64,000 bases of DNA, taken from NCBI GenBank assembly GCA_964611895.1, contig CAZTDN010000012.1, positions 21,514 to 85,513 of the forward strand, written 5' to 3'. Source of the DNA: JAIEOG01 sp964611895. GTDB taxonomy: Bacteria; Bdellovibrionota; FAC87; UBA2466. A program made the translations under genes and the position numbers. This document shows positions 1 through 7,060 of the stretch, one piece after another. The notes below the pieces were generated by a model. The model saw nothing but the letters and a program-made list of their open reading frames with translations, ran no database searches and was not told the origin of the DNA. Every line of letters begins with the position of its first letter. Positions within the stretch are counted from its first letter, which is position 1.

Positions 1-1190
1 GAGTGGTTGGTCCATTCTATCGACTGGAGAAGAAAAGCCTGGGGGAAAAAAACCAGAGAGCCATTCAAAGAATCCACTGCACCGGTCTCCGGGTGGGTAG
101 AAACCCACTTCGCGAGCGAGATCAGGTTGTTCTGGGTCGTGTTGCTGCAAGTTAAAACCAATAGCACTAAATTGGCGCCAAGGAACCACGCTCTTCTCCA
201 AGTGGAGCCCTTTCGCCACAGGTACGCTGCCAGAGGAACCAACGCAAAGAGATACAGCGGGAGTATGGGAACAATGAAGCGATCTTCTTTGTGAGGCGAT
301 AGCGAATGGGCAACCACAAACACGACAACATACAAAACAGGGCCGATCAAACGGCGGTAGGCAGAGATCCAGTTCAAACCACGATAACGCGAGATAAACG
401 TCGGAGGAAGCGATAGAGCAATTATCAGAACTAAAAATGTATAAAACGGCATTTTTCCAAAATGCGCTCCCGCAAAGGAGAGATTGTAATTTACATAAGT
501 CCATAAGAGATCGTGAAATCGCCCTCGGAAAAAAATGTCCGGAACACCTGTTGCGAGAAAAAGGACTCCGGATGCGATGAGGAACAGGCCGAGGTCCTTC
601 CAGTTTTTGCGATACAAAATCAGCGCGACAAGTCCCAGCGCACAGACGCCTGCCTGAAAGCGCATGAGCGAGGCCGTCGCTAGAAAAAACAGGCCATAAA
701 TTAAACCGCGCTTTTTGCCAGTCGCCGCATAATCGCCCACCCAAACCCCACTCCACGTGAGCAGTGGAAGGCAAAGAGTTTCAATGAGCGGGCGCGTGGA
801 AAACAGGGGCAAGAGAAAATAAAACCCGACCAAAAAAATGGCGATAACCCTCTCCAGGGAACCCGTCGGAAAGACCTGACGAACGCATGCCTGTAAGGAA
901 AGGTAAACACCAGTGCCAAGCAAAGCGAGACTGCACCTTAGTTGCCAAAGGGGGTCCGAAATTCCCAATCCGTAAAAAAACTGGGCGATTGCGCGCAATA
1001 GAAACTTCGGTAGATAGGGGTGCACTCCAGAGGTTAGGGACGATAGCGCAATCGGGTTTTGGGCCGGGATCATGACTGCAAAACCATGATTGTAATCATC
1101 GATCGCAATAATGCCGAGATTCAGGAATCCTGTCAGAAAAGTGAGCGCGAGCCCCGCCCAAAAAAAGAGAGATGAAAGACTAGTCGCCAT
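1..1190 (-). CDS. GT22-type (Alg9/Alg12-like) mannosyltransferase, 3' part cut by window edge
   Basis: An open frame runs from an ATG at 1190 to the left edge without a stop (396 codons seen). The product is a polytopic membrane protein with an acidic DDYNHG loop after the first membrane segment (about residue 28) and the motif HKEDRF in a late loop, which matches the HKEERF signature of GT22 lipid-linked mannosyltransferases (Alg9, Alg12, PIG-B). Such enzymes move mannose from a polyprenyl or dolichyl carrier to a glycan on the outer face of the membrane. It starts 14 nt after the upstream methyltransferase stop, so the two may be cotranscribed. The C-terminus is missing. The family call is good; the acceptor is unknown. 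Confidence 0.72.
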   Translation of the reverse strand, partial: MATSLSSLFFWAGLALTFLTGFLNLGIIAIDDYNHGFAVMIPAQNPIALSSLTSGVHPYLPKFLLRAIAQFFYGLGISDPLWQLRCSLALLGTGVYLSLQACVRQVFPTGSLERVIAIFLVGFYFLLPLFSTRPLIETLCLPLLTWSGVWVGDYAATGKKRGLIYGLFFLATASLMRFQAGVCALGLVALILYRKNWKDLGLFLIASGVLFLATGVPDIFFRGRFHDLLWTYVNYNLSFAGAHFGKMPFYTFLVLIIALSLPPTFISRYRGLNWISAYRRLIGPVLYVVVFVVAHSLSPHKEDRFIVPILPLYLFALVPLAAYLWRKGSTWRRAWFLGANLVLLVLTCSNTTQNNLISLAKWVSTHPETGAVDSLNGSLVFFPQAFLLQSIEWTNH

Positions 1191-1204
1191 GGTTGGGAAG
1201 GAGA

Positions 1205-1960
1205 CTAACGGGGAAGTGGAACAGAAAAAAGCGGTTTCTCTGTCTCTTTTTTGAAAAGAAATAGGTAATTGAATCCCCGCAAAAAATAGTTTCCCTCAAC
1301 CGCGGCTTCGTGCCAACGATCCTTCTTGAGCGTTTTGTTGTGCCGCGTGACACAGACGATGTCCACCGGGTGAAAACGGCGCTTGGCGAGTTCAAATAGT
1401 TCAAACCCAATGGGAGAAAAGGGTTTTCCTTTTTTGAACGAGTCGCTCACATAAAAAGCAAAATATCTCCTGTTTTTGAGGACGCGGAACGCCTCCTGGA
1501 AAACCTGATCCATCGCTTCGTAATAGGCTGTGGAACGCGAATCTAACTCACCAATGCACTGAGGGTCCCCGGAGTATTGGATGTGAGTTGAATAGGGAGG
1601 GTCTACGAAGAAAAAGTCGGCGCTGTTATTTTCCAAGGGGAGCTGCCGGGCGTCGGCTCGCCCAATATCCGCTCGAGATGGGGCAATATCAAAGCCGATT
1701 CCCTTGCGATTGAAATCTCGGCAAACATCCAACGTCGTTCCACTGCCGCACATGGGATCTACTACGACATCTTGCTCGCGAGTGTAGCGCTGGAGCAGGT
1801 TCCAAATCACGTAGGAAGGCGTGACCCCTTTGTAGTCTTTGTTGCCCTGAGTCCCGCCGCCGTATTGCTGCGAAGGGAAATCCCAAAGCGTTGTGGTCTG
1901 TACTTCGAGCGGCGCTCGCTTCCAAGGTATGTACGCTGATTTTGGGGGTTTTCGGTCCAT
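1205..1960 (-). CDS. Orphan DNA methyltransferase (N6-adenine/N4-cytosine type)
   Basis: A 251-residue protein carries the AdoMet-binding motif I (DPMCGSGTT, about residue 64) and about 50 residues later the catalytic motif IV (DPPY). The segment before motif I resembles the end of beta-class N6/N4 methylases, yet here motif I precedes motif IV, the reverse of beta-class order. No restriction endonuclase gene is next to it, so it is probably a solitary epigenetic methylase, although RNA or protein modification is possible. It is divergent from the MazG-like gene with a 72-nt gap that should hold both promoters. Confidence 0.72.
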   Translation of the reverse strand: MDRKPPKSAYIPWKRAPLEVQTTTLWDFPSQQYGGGTQGNKDYKGVTPSYVIWNLLQRYTREQDVVVDPMCGSGTTLDVCRDFNRKGIGFDIAPSRADIGRADARQLPLENNSADFFFVDPPYSTHIQYSGDPQCIGELDSRSTAYYEAMDQVFQEAFRVLKNRRYFAFYVSDSFKKGKPFSPIGFELFELAKRRFHPVDIVCVTRHNKTLKKDRWHEAAVEGNYFLRGFNYLFLFKKETEKPLFSVPLPR

Positions 1961-2032
1961 CGGCGGCAGAATAGAACATATCTGCGTTCGAGTTGCAAAG
2001 GGCGGGGTTTTGAGGTCTCTTGCTTTCCATCT

Positions 2033-2416
2033 ATGGCAAACCAGTCACTGAATTTAGAGAAAGTCCTGGCATTTCAGCGAGAATTTGTTCGAGAGAGGGA
2101 CTGGGATAAGTTCCACACCCCCAAGAACCTAGCGATGGCTTTGGCCGGGGAGGCCGGGGAGCTAGTTGAGTTGTTTCAGTGGCTTACGCCCGAGGAGTCC
2201 TCGGATCTGGCACTCGATCCCGTGAAAGCGAAGGCACTGCGCCATGAGCTTGCGGATATCCTTTTTTACCTGCTTCGCTTGGTGGATAAGTTTGAAATCG
2301 ATTTGGAAGAGGCGCTTTGGGAGAAGCTTCACGAAAACGCCCGAAAGTACCCCATCGAGCTTTCCAAAGGCAGCGCCAAAAAGTACACGGAACTTAAGGA
2401 CGATCTCGGAAAATAA
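2033..2416 (+). CDS. MazG-like nucleotide pyrophosphohydrolase (dCTPase, RS21-C6 type)
   Basis: The 127-residue product has the all-alpha NTP-PPase pattern: an EAGEL segment (around residues 41-45) giving ExxE metal ligands and a second HELADIL segment with an ExxD pair about 35 residues later. This family, which includes human DCTPP1, hydrolyses dCTP and modified dCTP to the monophosphate and sanitises the nucleotide pool. Length fits the single-domain form. Its 3' end overlaps the convergent DUF486 gene by 23 nt. Confidence 0.85.
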   Translation: MANQSLNLEKVLAFQREFVRERDWDKFHTPKNLAMALAGEAGELVELFQWLTPEESSDLALDPVKAKALRHELADILFYLLRLVDKFEIDLEEALWEKLHENARKYPIELSKGSAKKYTELKDDLGK

Positions 2417-2732
2417 AGTACACGGCTCCCACCAAACACAAACTCGCCCAAACCATGTTTTGGGTGAGCTTTGCACCCATGTACACGCGGGCAAAAATCA
2501 CGAAAACCAGCAGAGTTATCACTTCCTGGATAACTTTAAGCTGAGCGAGCGAAAAATGCCGATACCCAATCCGATTGGCGGGGACTTGGAGACAATACTC
2601 GAAAAAAGCGATTCCCCAGCTCATACCGATGGCAATCCATAAAGGCTTTGAGCCCAGAGTTTTCAGGTGCCCATACCAGGCGAAGGTCATGAAAATATTC
2701 GACAGAATCAGCAAGATGAGTGTTTGAAGCAT
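2394..2732 (-). CDS. DMT-superfamily small membrane protein (DUF486)
   Basis: A 112-residue protein with four predicted membrane helices, starting MLQTLILLILSN. The phrase FMTFAWYGHLK and the ending VYFIFRD are typical of DUF486 (PF04342), a family about 110 residues long related to drug/metabolite transporters. The open frame continues upstream to 3002, but that part reads as antisense of marC and is not membrane-like, so the ATG at 2732 is preferred. The substrate is unknown. It overlaps the mazG-like gene end to end. Confidence 0.8.
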   Translation of the reverse strand: MLQTLILLILSNIFMTFAWYGHLKTLGSKPLWIAIGMSWGIAFFEYCLQVPANRIGYRHFSLAQLKVIQEVITLLVFVIFARVYMGAKLTQNMVWASLCLVGAVYFIFRDRP

Positions 2733-2792
2733 GCGGATAATATAACAGAGGGGCTTCCCCCCAAGCACGCTTTGGAGTAGATCGCTGTCACC

Positions 2793-3458
2793 ATGACAGA
2801 CGCGCACTTGCTGACACTTTTTGTTCAGTCGATTCCCTTGGTTTTTGTGGCGCTTTTCCCTGTGGTAAACCCCATCGGGTCCGCGATCATTTTGCTGCCT
2901 TATACTAGTGATATTGATGAAAAAACTCGGCGATTTATCGCCACCAAAGTCGCGCGAAACACTCTGGTTTTGCTTTCGGGAGTGCTTTTGGCCGGGAGTC
3001 ATCTTCTCGCTTTTTTTGGCATTTCAGTGCCCGTCGTTCAGGCTGCGGGGGGGATGGTTTTGGTTTCCATGGGCTGGAAGCTCCTCATGGCTAACGATTC
3101 TGTAGATCATGAGCGTCCGCAGGGCGCTCCGGCGGCCCTGGCGGACCAGACGTTTTACCCGTTCACCTTTCCAGTAACTGTGGGGCCGGGCAGTGTTGCT
3201 GTCACGCTCACTATGAGCGCGCATACGACCCACTCGCGTCTTGCCGAAACCGCAGTCAGTCAGGCGGGAGCACTAGTCGCATTTATCGGGATAGCGGTCA
3301 CAGTGTACCTCTCGCTGGCGTATACAGTGGCGCTCCTTAACCGAGTTGGGTCTTCGGGGACCAAAGTAACTTCACGTCTGATGGCATTTATCATCCTGTG
3401 CATCGGAGCGCAGATTAGCTGGAATGGGATCCACGCGTTAATTCTGAGTTTGCCCTGA
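2793..3458 (+). CDS. MarC family integral membrane protein (UPF0056)
   Basis: A 221-residue protein with six predicted membrane segments. The N-terminal phrase FPVVNPIGSA and the internal TFPVTVGPGSVAVTL are characteristic of MarC/YhgN proteins. Despite the name, the family has no firmly established role in antibiotic resistance and its substrate is unknown. It diverges from the DUF486 gene with a 60-nt gap. A 133-nt gap with no obvious terminator separates it from the next gene. Confidence 0.88.
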   Translation: MTDAHLLTLFVQSIPLVFVALFPVVNPIGSAIILLPYTSDIDEKTRRFIATKVARNTLVLLSGVLLAGSHLLAFFGISVPVVQAAGGMVLVSMGWKLLMANDSVDHERPQGAPAALADQTFYPFTFPVTVGPGSVAVTLTMSAHTTHSRLAETAVSQAGALVAFIGIAVTVYLSLAYTVALLNRVGSSGTKVTSRLMAFIILCIGAQISWNGIHALILSLP

Positions 3459-3591
3459 GTCCTTCTCAAGTTTGAAACAGCCCTTCTCACCGTTGATACA
3501 AGTCGATAGCTAGAACCGCTGATAGCTGCCTAAATCCCGCACTTATGCATTGGCCAAAATATTGCTTGTTATCTCGGAGGGAGATTATTGA

Positions 3592-4593
3592 ATGAGCAAT
3601 CCAAATGCGTTTTTGTTTGTCCAACGCGGAGATACACTTAGCGGTATCGCTAGCCGTTTTCCTGGGGTTTATTCTCAGAGCCAAATCCAAAATAAAGTTC
3701 GCGAGATTCTAGCGATCAATCCACACATCAAAAACCCGAACAGAATTTATCCCGGCGCATTACTAAACCTAGGTTCTAACCGAGGCGTGGGATCGGTGCC
3801 CTATGAGTCGGACATGCTTGAGATGCAACGCATTCTTGGCGAGGATCCTGTGCTGACGGATCGCCTACTCGACAACTGGGAAACCGTGGACACGCTCACC
3901 GAAATCGGCGCCCCAGCTGTTCTGAACCCACTCAAACCCGCATATAAATTTGGCAAAGCCGCCCTGACCACTGCAAAAGAAGCGGCAAAGGGACGGTTCA
4001 AGAATCTACTCGACGTTTCTCCTCACGCGTGGCGAGAAGTGGAAGGGAGTTTGGTTCGGGGCGTACGAGACCAGGTCCGCTACCTCCGATCTACCGATGG
4101 GACACTCGGGCTTATTCCCAAGGGCACGAGAGCATTTAGTAATGGTTCCAAGGTATTCGTCGTCAACCCCGCGCAAGGATCGGGCTTTAGGGAGTTCTCT
4201 GCCAAAGTCGCTGCTGGGAAAAGCTTTTCTAAAAAAATTCTCGACCCTGCAAAAAAAGCGGCTCGCGTCATCGATCTGGGTGTTTCGGGGTACAATATTT
4301 ACCAAGACTGGGGCACCTCCCAGCAAAATAGAACTATCGTAAAGGAGGGCTTAAAAACAGCTACCAGTTTAGCTCTAGGTACGTCCAAAATAGCTGCATC
4401 GACTGGTGTGTGTACGCTGCTCACGGTTTCTACAGGAGTGGGTGGTGTGGTTTGCTTCGTCACAGTATATTTGGTTTTTTCGTATGCGGAGTCCGAGATC
4501 GTCGATCTGGCAGGAGACAAGCTCTATGAAGGGGGGAATCACTTGTACTACAAAGTCTATGAATCCAATTCTCCCCAAGTTATTCTGCCCTAG
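3592..4593 (+). CDS. LysM protein with glycine-zipper-like membrane tail (candidate pore-forming toxin)
   Basis: The gene starts with ATG behind a clear GGAGGGAG. The 333-residue product has no signal peptide. Residues about 5-60 form a LysM domain (QRGDTLSGIASRF, with IYPGALLNL closing it), which binds peptidoglycan. The middle is basic and unrecognised. Residues about 250-315 hold a long apolar segment rich in G, A, S, T and V, introduced by NIYQDWGTSQQNRTIVKEG and ending GDKLYE, an arrangement seen in glycine-zipper C-terminal domains of secreted effectors. The next gene, 15 nt downstream, encodes a small membrane protein. Toxin function is inference; a cell-wall-anchored membrane protein is the alternative. 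Confidence 0.6.
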   Translation: MSNPNAFLFVQRGDTLSGIASRFPGVYSQSQIQNKVREILAINPHIKNPNRIYPGALLNLGSNRGVGSVPYESDMLEMQRILGEDPVLTDRLLDNWETVDTLTEIGAPAVLNPLKPAYKFGKAALTTAKEAAKGRFKNLLDVSPHAWREVEGSLVRGVRDQVRYLRSTDGTLGLIPKGTRAFSNGSKVFVVNPAQGSGFREFSAKVAAGKSFSKKILDPAKKAARVIDLGVSGYNIYQDWGTSQQNRTIVKEGLKTATSLALGTSKIAASTGVCTLLTVSTGVGGVVCFVTVYLVFSYAESEIVDLAGDKLYEGGNHLYYKVYESNSPQVILP

Positions 4594-4608
4594 GTAAAGG
4601 AGCAAACG

Positions 4609-4977
4609 ATGCATCCTATAGTTTACTGCGTCTTTTGGTTAGTGCTGCAAGGGTTTAGTTTGCTGGCAGTCAACTGGGTACTTGCACGGCGGCTCAATCC
4701 ACGTCTGGATCCCTTGTTGAAAAAATACGTCTGGTTTGTGGATCTGATACCGGCGTTCACAAGCCGGTATTCCCGAGCGGCAATTTACGCGGGATTGGTA
4801 GTGAGGAAAGCCTTTTTCGCCAAAAAGTATCCCGAGGTCATGGCGATGGATCTGAAGAAAGGCTTGAGCCGATCCACCGTCACACTATGCTGGGTGAGCT
4901 TTCTAGGGGTTTACGTGATTATTGCGCAGCTTATGCTGTGCTTTTTGCTGCTTAAGCTGGGCGTCTTTGGCGACTAG
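4609..4977 (+). CDS. Small membrane protein, candidate immunity partner of the LysM protein
   Basis: A 122-residue protein with an N-terminal membrane helix (about residues 5-27), a basic cytosolic middle (RYSRAA, RKAFFAKK) and a C-terminal hydrophobic hairpin (about 92-118). It starts 15 nt after the LysM gene behind a strong AAAGGAG, so the two are surely one operon. I recognise no family. Size, topology and position fit an immunity protein for a membrane-targeting toxin. Its last 75 nt overlap the convergent polymerase-like gene. Confidence 0.55.
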   Translation: MHPIVYCVFWLVLQGFSLLAVNWVLARRLNPRLDPLLKKYVWFVDLIPAFTSRYSRAAIYAGLVVRKAFFAKKYPEVMAMDLKKGLSRSTVTLCWVSFLGVYVIIAQLMLCFLLLKLGVFGD

Positions 4978-6396
4978 GTTCAGGACCCAGCGCAGCACCA
5001 GCAGCAGTGGCACAAGTCGAATGACATAGAAAAACATCCACTGTGGTCCAGTCTCTGCAAACGCTTGGTGGCCCAGGCAAACTGCAAACACAGCCCAGAT
5101 GTTCGAGCGGATGTTTCCAAAAAAGTAATGATTCGCCATAAAATAAAGCAGCAACAATCCACCGTAGATCAAGAACACCATCTCCCAACCACCATAGGCA
5201 AAGGCCTCTGCAATCGGTGTGAAAGCGATCGACGTATCTTCGTCCAACTCGTTAATGGTGCCGGTCCATTGTCCAAGGAAGTTCTCTGGGTTTACTGTCG
5301 GGCCAGAGTCACTGAGCGCACCTGGAAGGAGATTGACCGAGTCCGTCAGATAGCTCAATCCAACCGTTCCTTTGGACTCCACCGTGTTCACCAAAAAGTC
5401 CGCGGGCTTAATAAGAGAGAGTCGCTCGAGGATAAACATGTGAAACCCGTAGTAGGAAGAAAAGTTTCCTTCCATAGACTCCGCCTCGACCTGTTTTTCG
5501 ATCAGTTTTGTCGGGTCGCTGAGAGAGGCATTCTCCACGGCGAGAGAGTACAAACTTGAAAGAGAAAAATCTCCCGTCATTTGTCCGAGTTTTCGACTCC
5601 CGTATAAAAAGGGATAGACGAATAGCAAGCCAAAGCTAAGAGTTCCAATCCAGGTCAACCAATGACTCACGCGTGGCTTGAATGCGAAAGCCCAGCAGGT
5701 CAGAGCGTAAGCAAGAAAAGCGTCAAAAACGCCTTGCTTTGAAGTCAGTGCCGTTCCTATGAGCAATTGCTGTGCGACACACGCGAGCACGAGTAAGTTC
5801 GCCGATTTCTTTCGCTGCGTTCGAATAATTTGAGCCGCCGTTGAGGAGACTATTCCAAGCAGGGGAGCCATTAGAAAATAACTCGCAAACCCTTTGGCCG
5901 TCGGCATGGAAGAAAATGTCGACTTTCTGGAGATTCCGTACACGAGACCCACCGCCCCCAAGGCGAGGCATGCATAGGCAAAACGGTTCAGGATCTCCGG
6001 GTTTTTTTCCTTGGGGAAATAGGAAGCGCGATCGGTTTTGGTGCGCATCACCACTGATGAAATTGGAATAGTTAGGAGCATGCCCAGTGCTAGCAGCTCT
6101 ATTGTGGTCGAAGGAGAGTAAAGGTACTTGTCCGCTGGTTGCCAAAGCAGAACTTTAATCAACTGGCTGATAAAAACCGTCTTGGTTGCGGCCGAGAGTA
6201 AGAGCAGTCCGTTTGTTGAGAACAAATGCCCAAGACGATAAAAGGAATGAAAAAACGCAAAACCATACAGAGCCACAAAGATCGCAAAATCAAAATCCGT
6301 TCCACAGGCGAGCTGCACTCCGAAAAAGCAGAAGATAACCAAGAGGGAGCGCGAAGGGACATTCAACGCGCCCCAAAAGCTCCATCTGCGATCCAA
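4903..6396 (-). CDS. Wzy-like polysaccharide polymerase (polytopic membrane protein)
   Basis: The 497-residue product has about 10-12 hydrophobic segments and one large central hydrophilic loop (about residues 270-390), the usual plan of O-antigen or exopolysaccharide polymerases. Sequence conservation in that family is very low, so the call rests on topology and context: it lies 12 nt downstream of the SLBB gene on the same strand, facing a Wzc-type co-polymerase and near a Wzx-type flippase. It probably joins repeat units at the outer face of the inner membrane. An O-antigen ligase is the main alternative. Confidence 0.6.
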   Translation of the reverse strand: MDRRWSFWGALNVPSRSLLVIFCFFGVQLACGTDFDFAIFVALYGFAFFHSFYRLGHLFSTNGLLLLSAATKTVFISQLIKVLLWQPADKYLYSPSTTIELLALGMLLTIPISSVVMRTKTDRASYFPKEKNPEILNRFAYACLALGAVGLVYGISRKSTFSSMPTAKGFASYFLMAPLLGIVSSTAAQIIRTQRKKSANLLVLACVAQQLLIGTALTSKQGVFDAFLAYALTCWAFAFKPRVSHWLTWIGTLSFGLLFVYPFLYGSRKLGQMTGDFSLSSLYSLAVENASLSDPTKLIEKQVEAESMEGNFSSYYGFHMFILERLSLIKPADFLVNTVESKGTVGLSYLTDSVNLLPGALSDSGPTVNPENFLGQWTGTINELDEDTSIAFTPIAEAFAYGGWEMVFLIYGGLLLLYFMANHYFFGNIRSNIWAVFAVCLGHQAFAETGPQWMFFYVIRLVPLLLVLRWVLNLVAKDAQLKQQKAQHKLRNNHVNP

Positions 6397-6408
6397 AGGT
6401 GCCCCCGT

Positions 6409-6954
6409 TTAAAGAGATTTAGTCAGTAGAATAGTCGAAGTAACAATCGACAGAATTGTCGTTAACACTGTTAAAAACGAAATCGTGTCCTGGGTAACTA
6501 GAGGTTCCTTGGCGTAAACTAATACCATGTCCCCTGTTTGAAGCAGGGGCGATTGGACATTGGCCTTTTCAGCAATAGCTTCTACATCAATTTCATGGAC
6601 TTCTTCCTTGGCCTGATTGCGTCGCTTGATCAGGATCTTGCGCAAATTAGCTTCCTCTCGCGTACCGCCAGCAAGCGAGAGAAGTTTCACGACATCGGTA
6701 TTGCGAGGAACATGGTAAACCCCAGCTCGGGGAACGGATCCGATGAGCTGGACTGTAATCAGAGTCTCTCCGGGAACCTCTTCGGAGAAATATTCATCCG
6801 CTCGCTTGTACATGGACTCGCTGCTTTTGTCCCTTGTGCTCGAAGAAGTGAGATCGAGCTTGTCTTCTCGCTCCGCATAAATCGGCACGCATAGCAGTGC
6901 CCAGATCAGCGTGAGGTGAATTGATTTTGCAGCACGCGGTAACAGCAATGGCAC
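6409..6954 (-). CDS. SLBB-domain polysaccharide export protein
   Basis: A 181-residue protein with an N-terminal signal or anchor segment (cleavage plausible after VPIYA, about residue 28), one beta-grasp SLBB domain around residues 60-150 (ITVQLIGSVPRAGVYHV, LLSLAGGTREEANLRKILI) and a C-terminal membrane helix. It lacks the canonical polysaccharide-export domain of Wza and has no lipobox, so it is not a full outer-membrane channel. It may be an accessory part of the export complex. It is transcribed away from the Wzc-type gene and heads the unit with the polymerase-like gene. Confidence 0.7.
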   Translation of the reverse strand: MPLLLPRAAKSIHLTLIWALLCVPIYAEREDKLDLTSSSTRDKSSESMYKRADEYFSEEVPGETLITVQLIGSVPRAGVYHVPRNTDVVKLLSLAGGTREEANLRKILIKRRNQAKEEVHEIDVEAIAEKANVQSPLLQTGDMVLVYAKEPLVTQDTISFLTVLTTILSIVTSTILLTKSL

Positions 6955-7060
6955 GATGCGCCTCTAGCTTGGATTTAGGAATAAGTTTCCCTCTCCCTTT
7001 TTCGACTTTATTCCGAAAAAGAATTAGGAAAGGTTTGAGCTCAAGAGCCTTGTTTTAAAA
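6955..7060. promoter_or_regulatory. Divergent promoter region of the exopolysaccharide export genes
   Basis: A 106-nt AT-richer gap between the divergent SLBB and co-polymerase genes must carry both promoters. I see no strong dyad in it. AGGAAAGG (7026-7033) lies too far from the GTG start at 7061 to act as its ribosome binding site, so the start of the co-polymerase gene is not firmly fixed. Confidence 0.45.

Noticed and set aside
2733..3002. N-terminal extension of the DUF486 protein to an ATG at 3002
   Set aside because: The extra 90 residues are hydrophilic, antisense to marC, and absent from the family, whose normal length starts at 2732.
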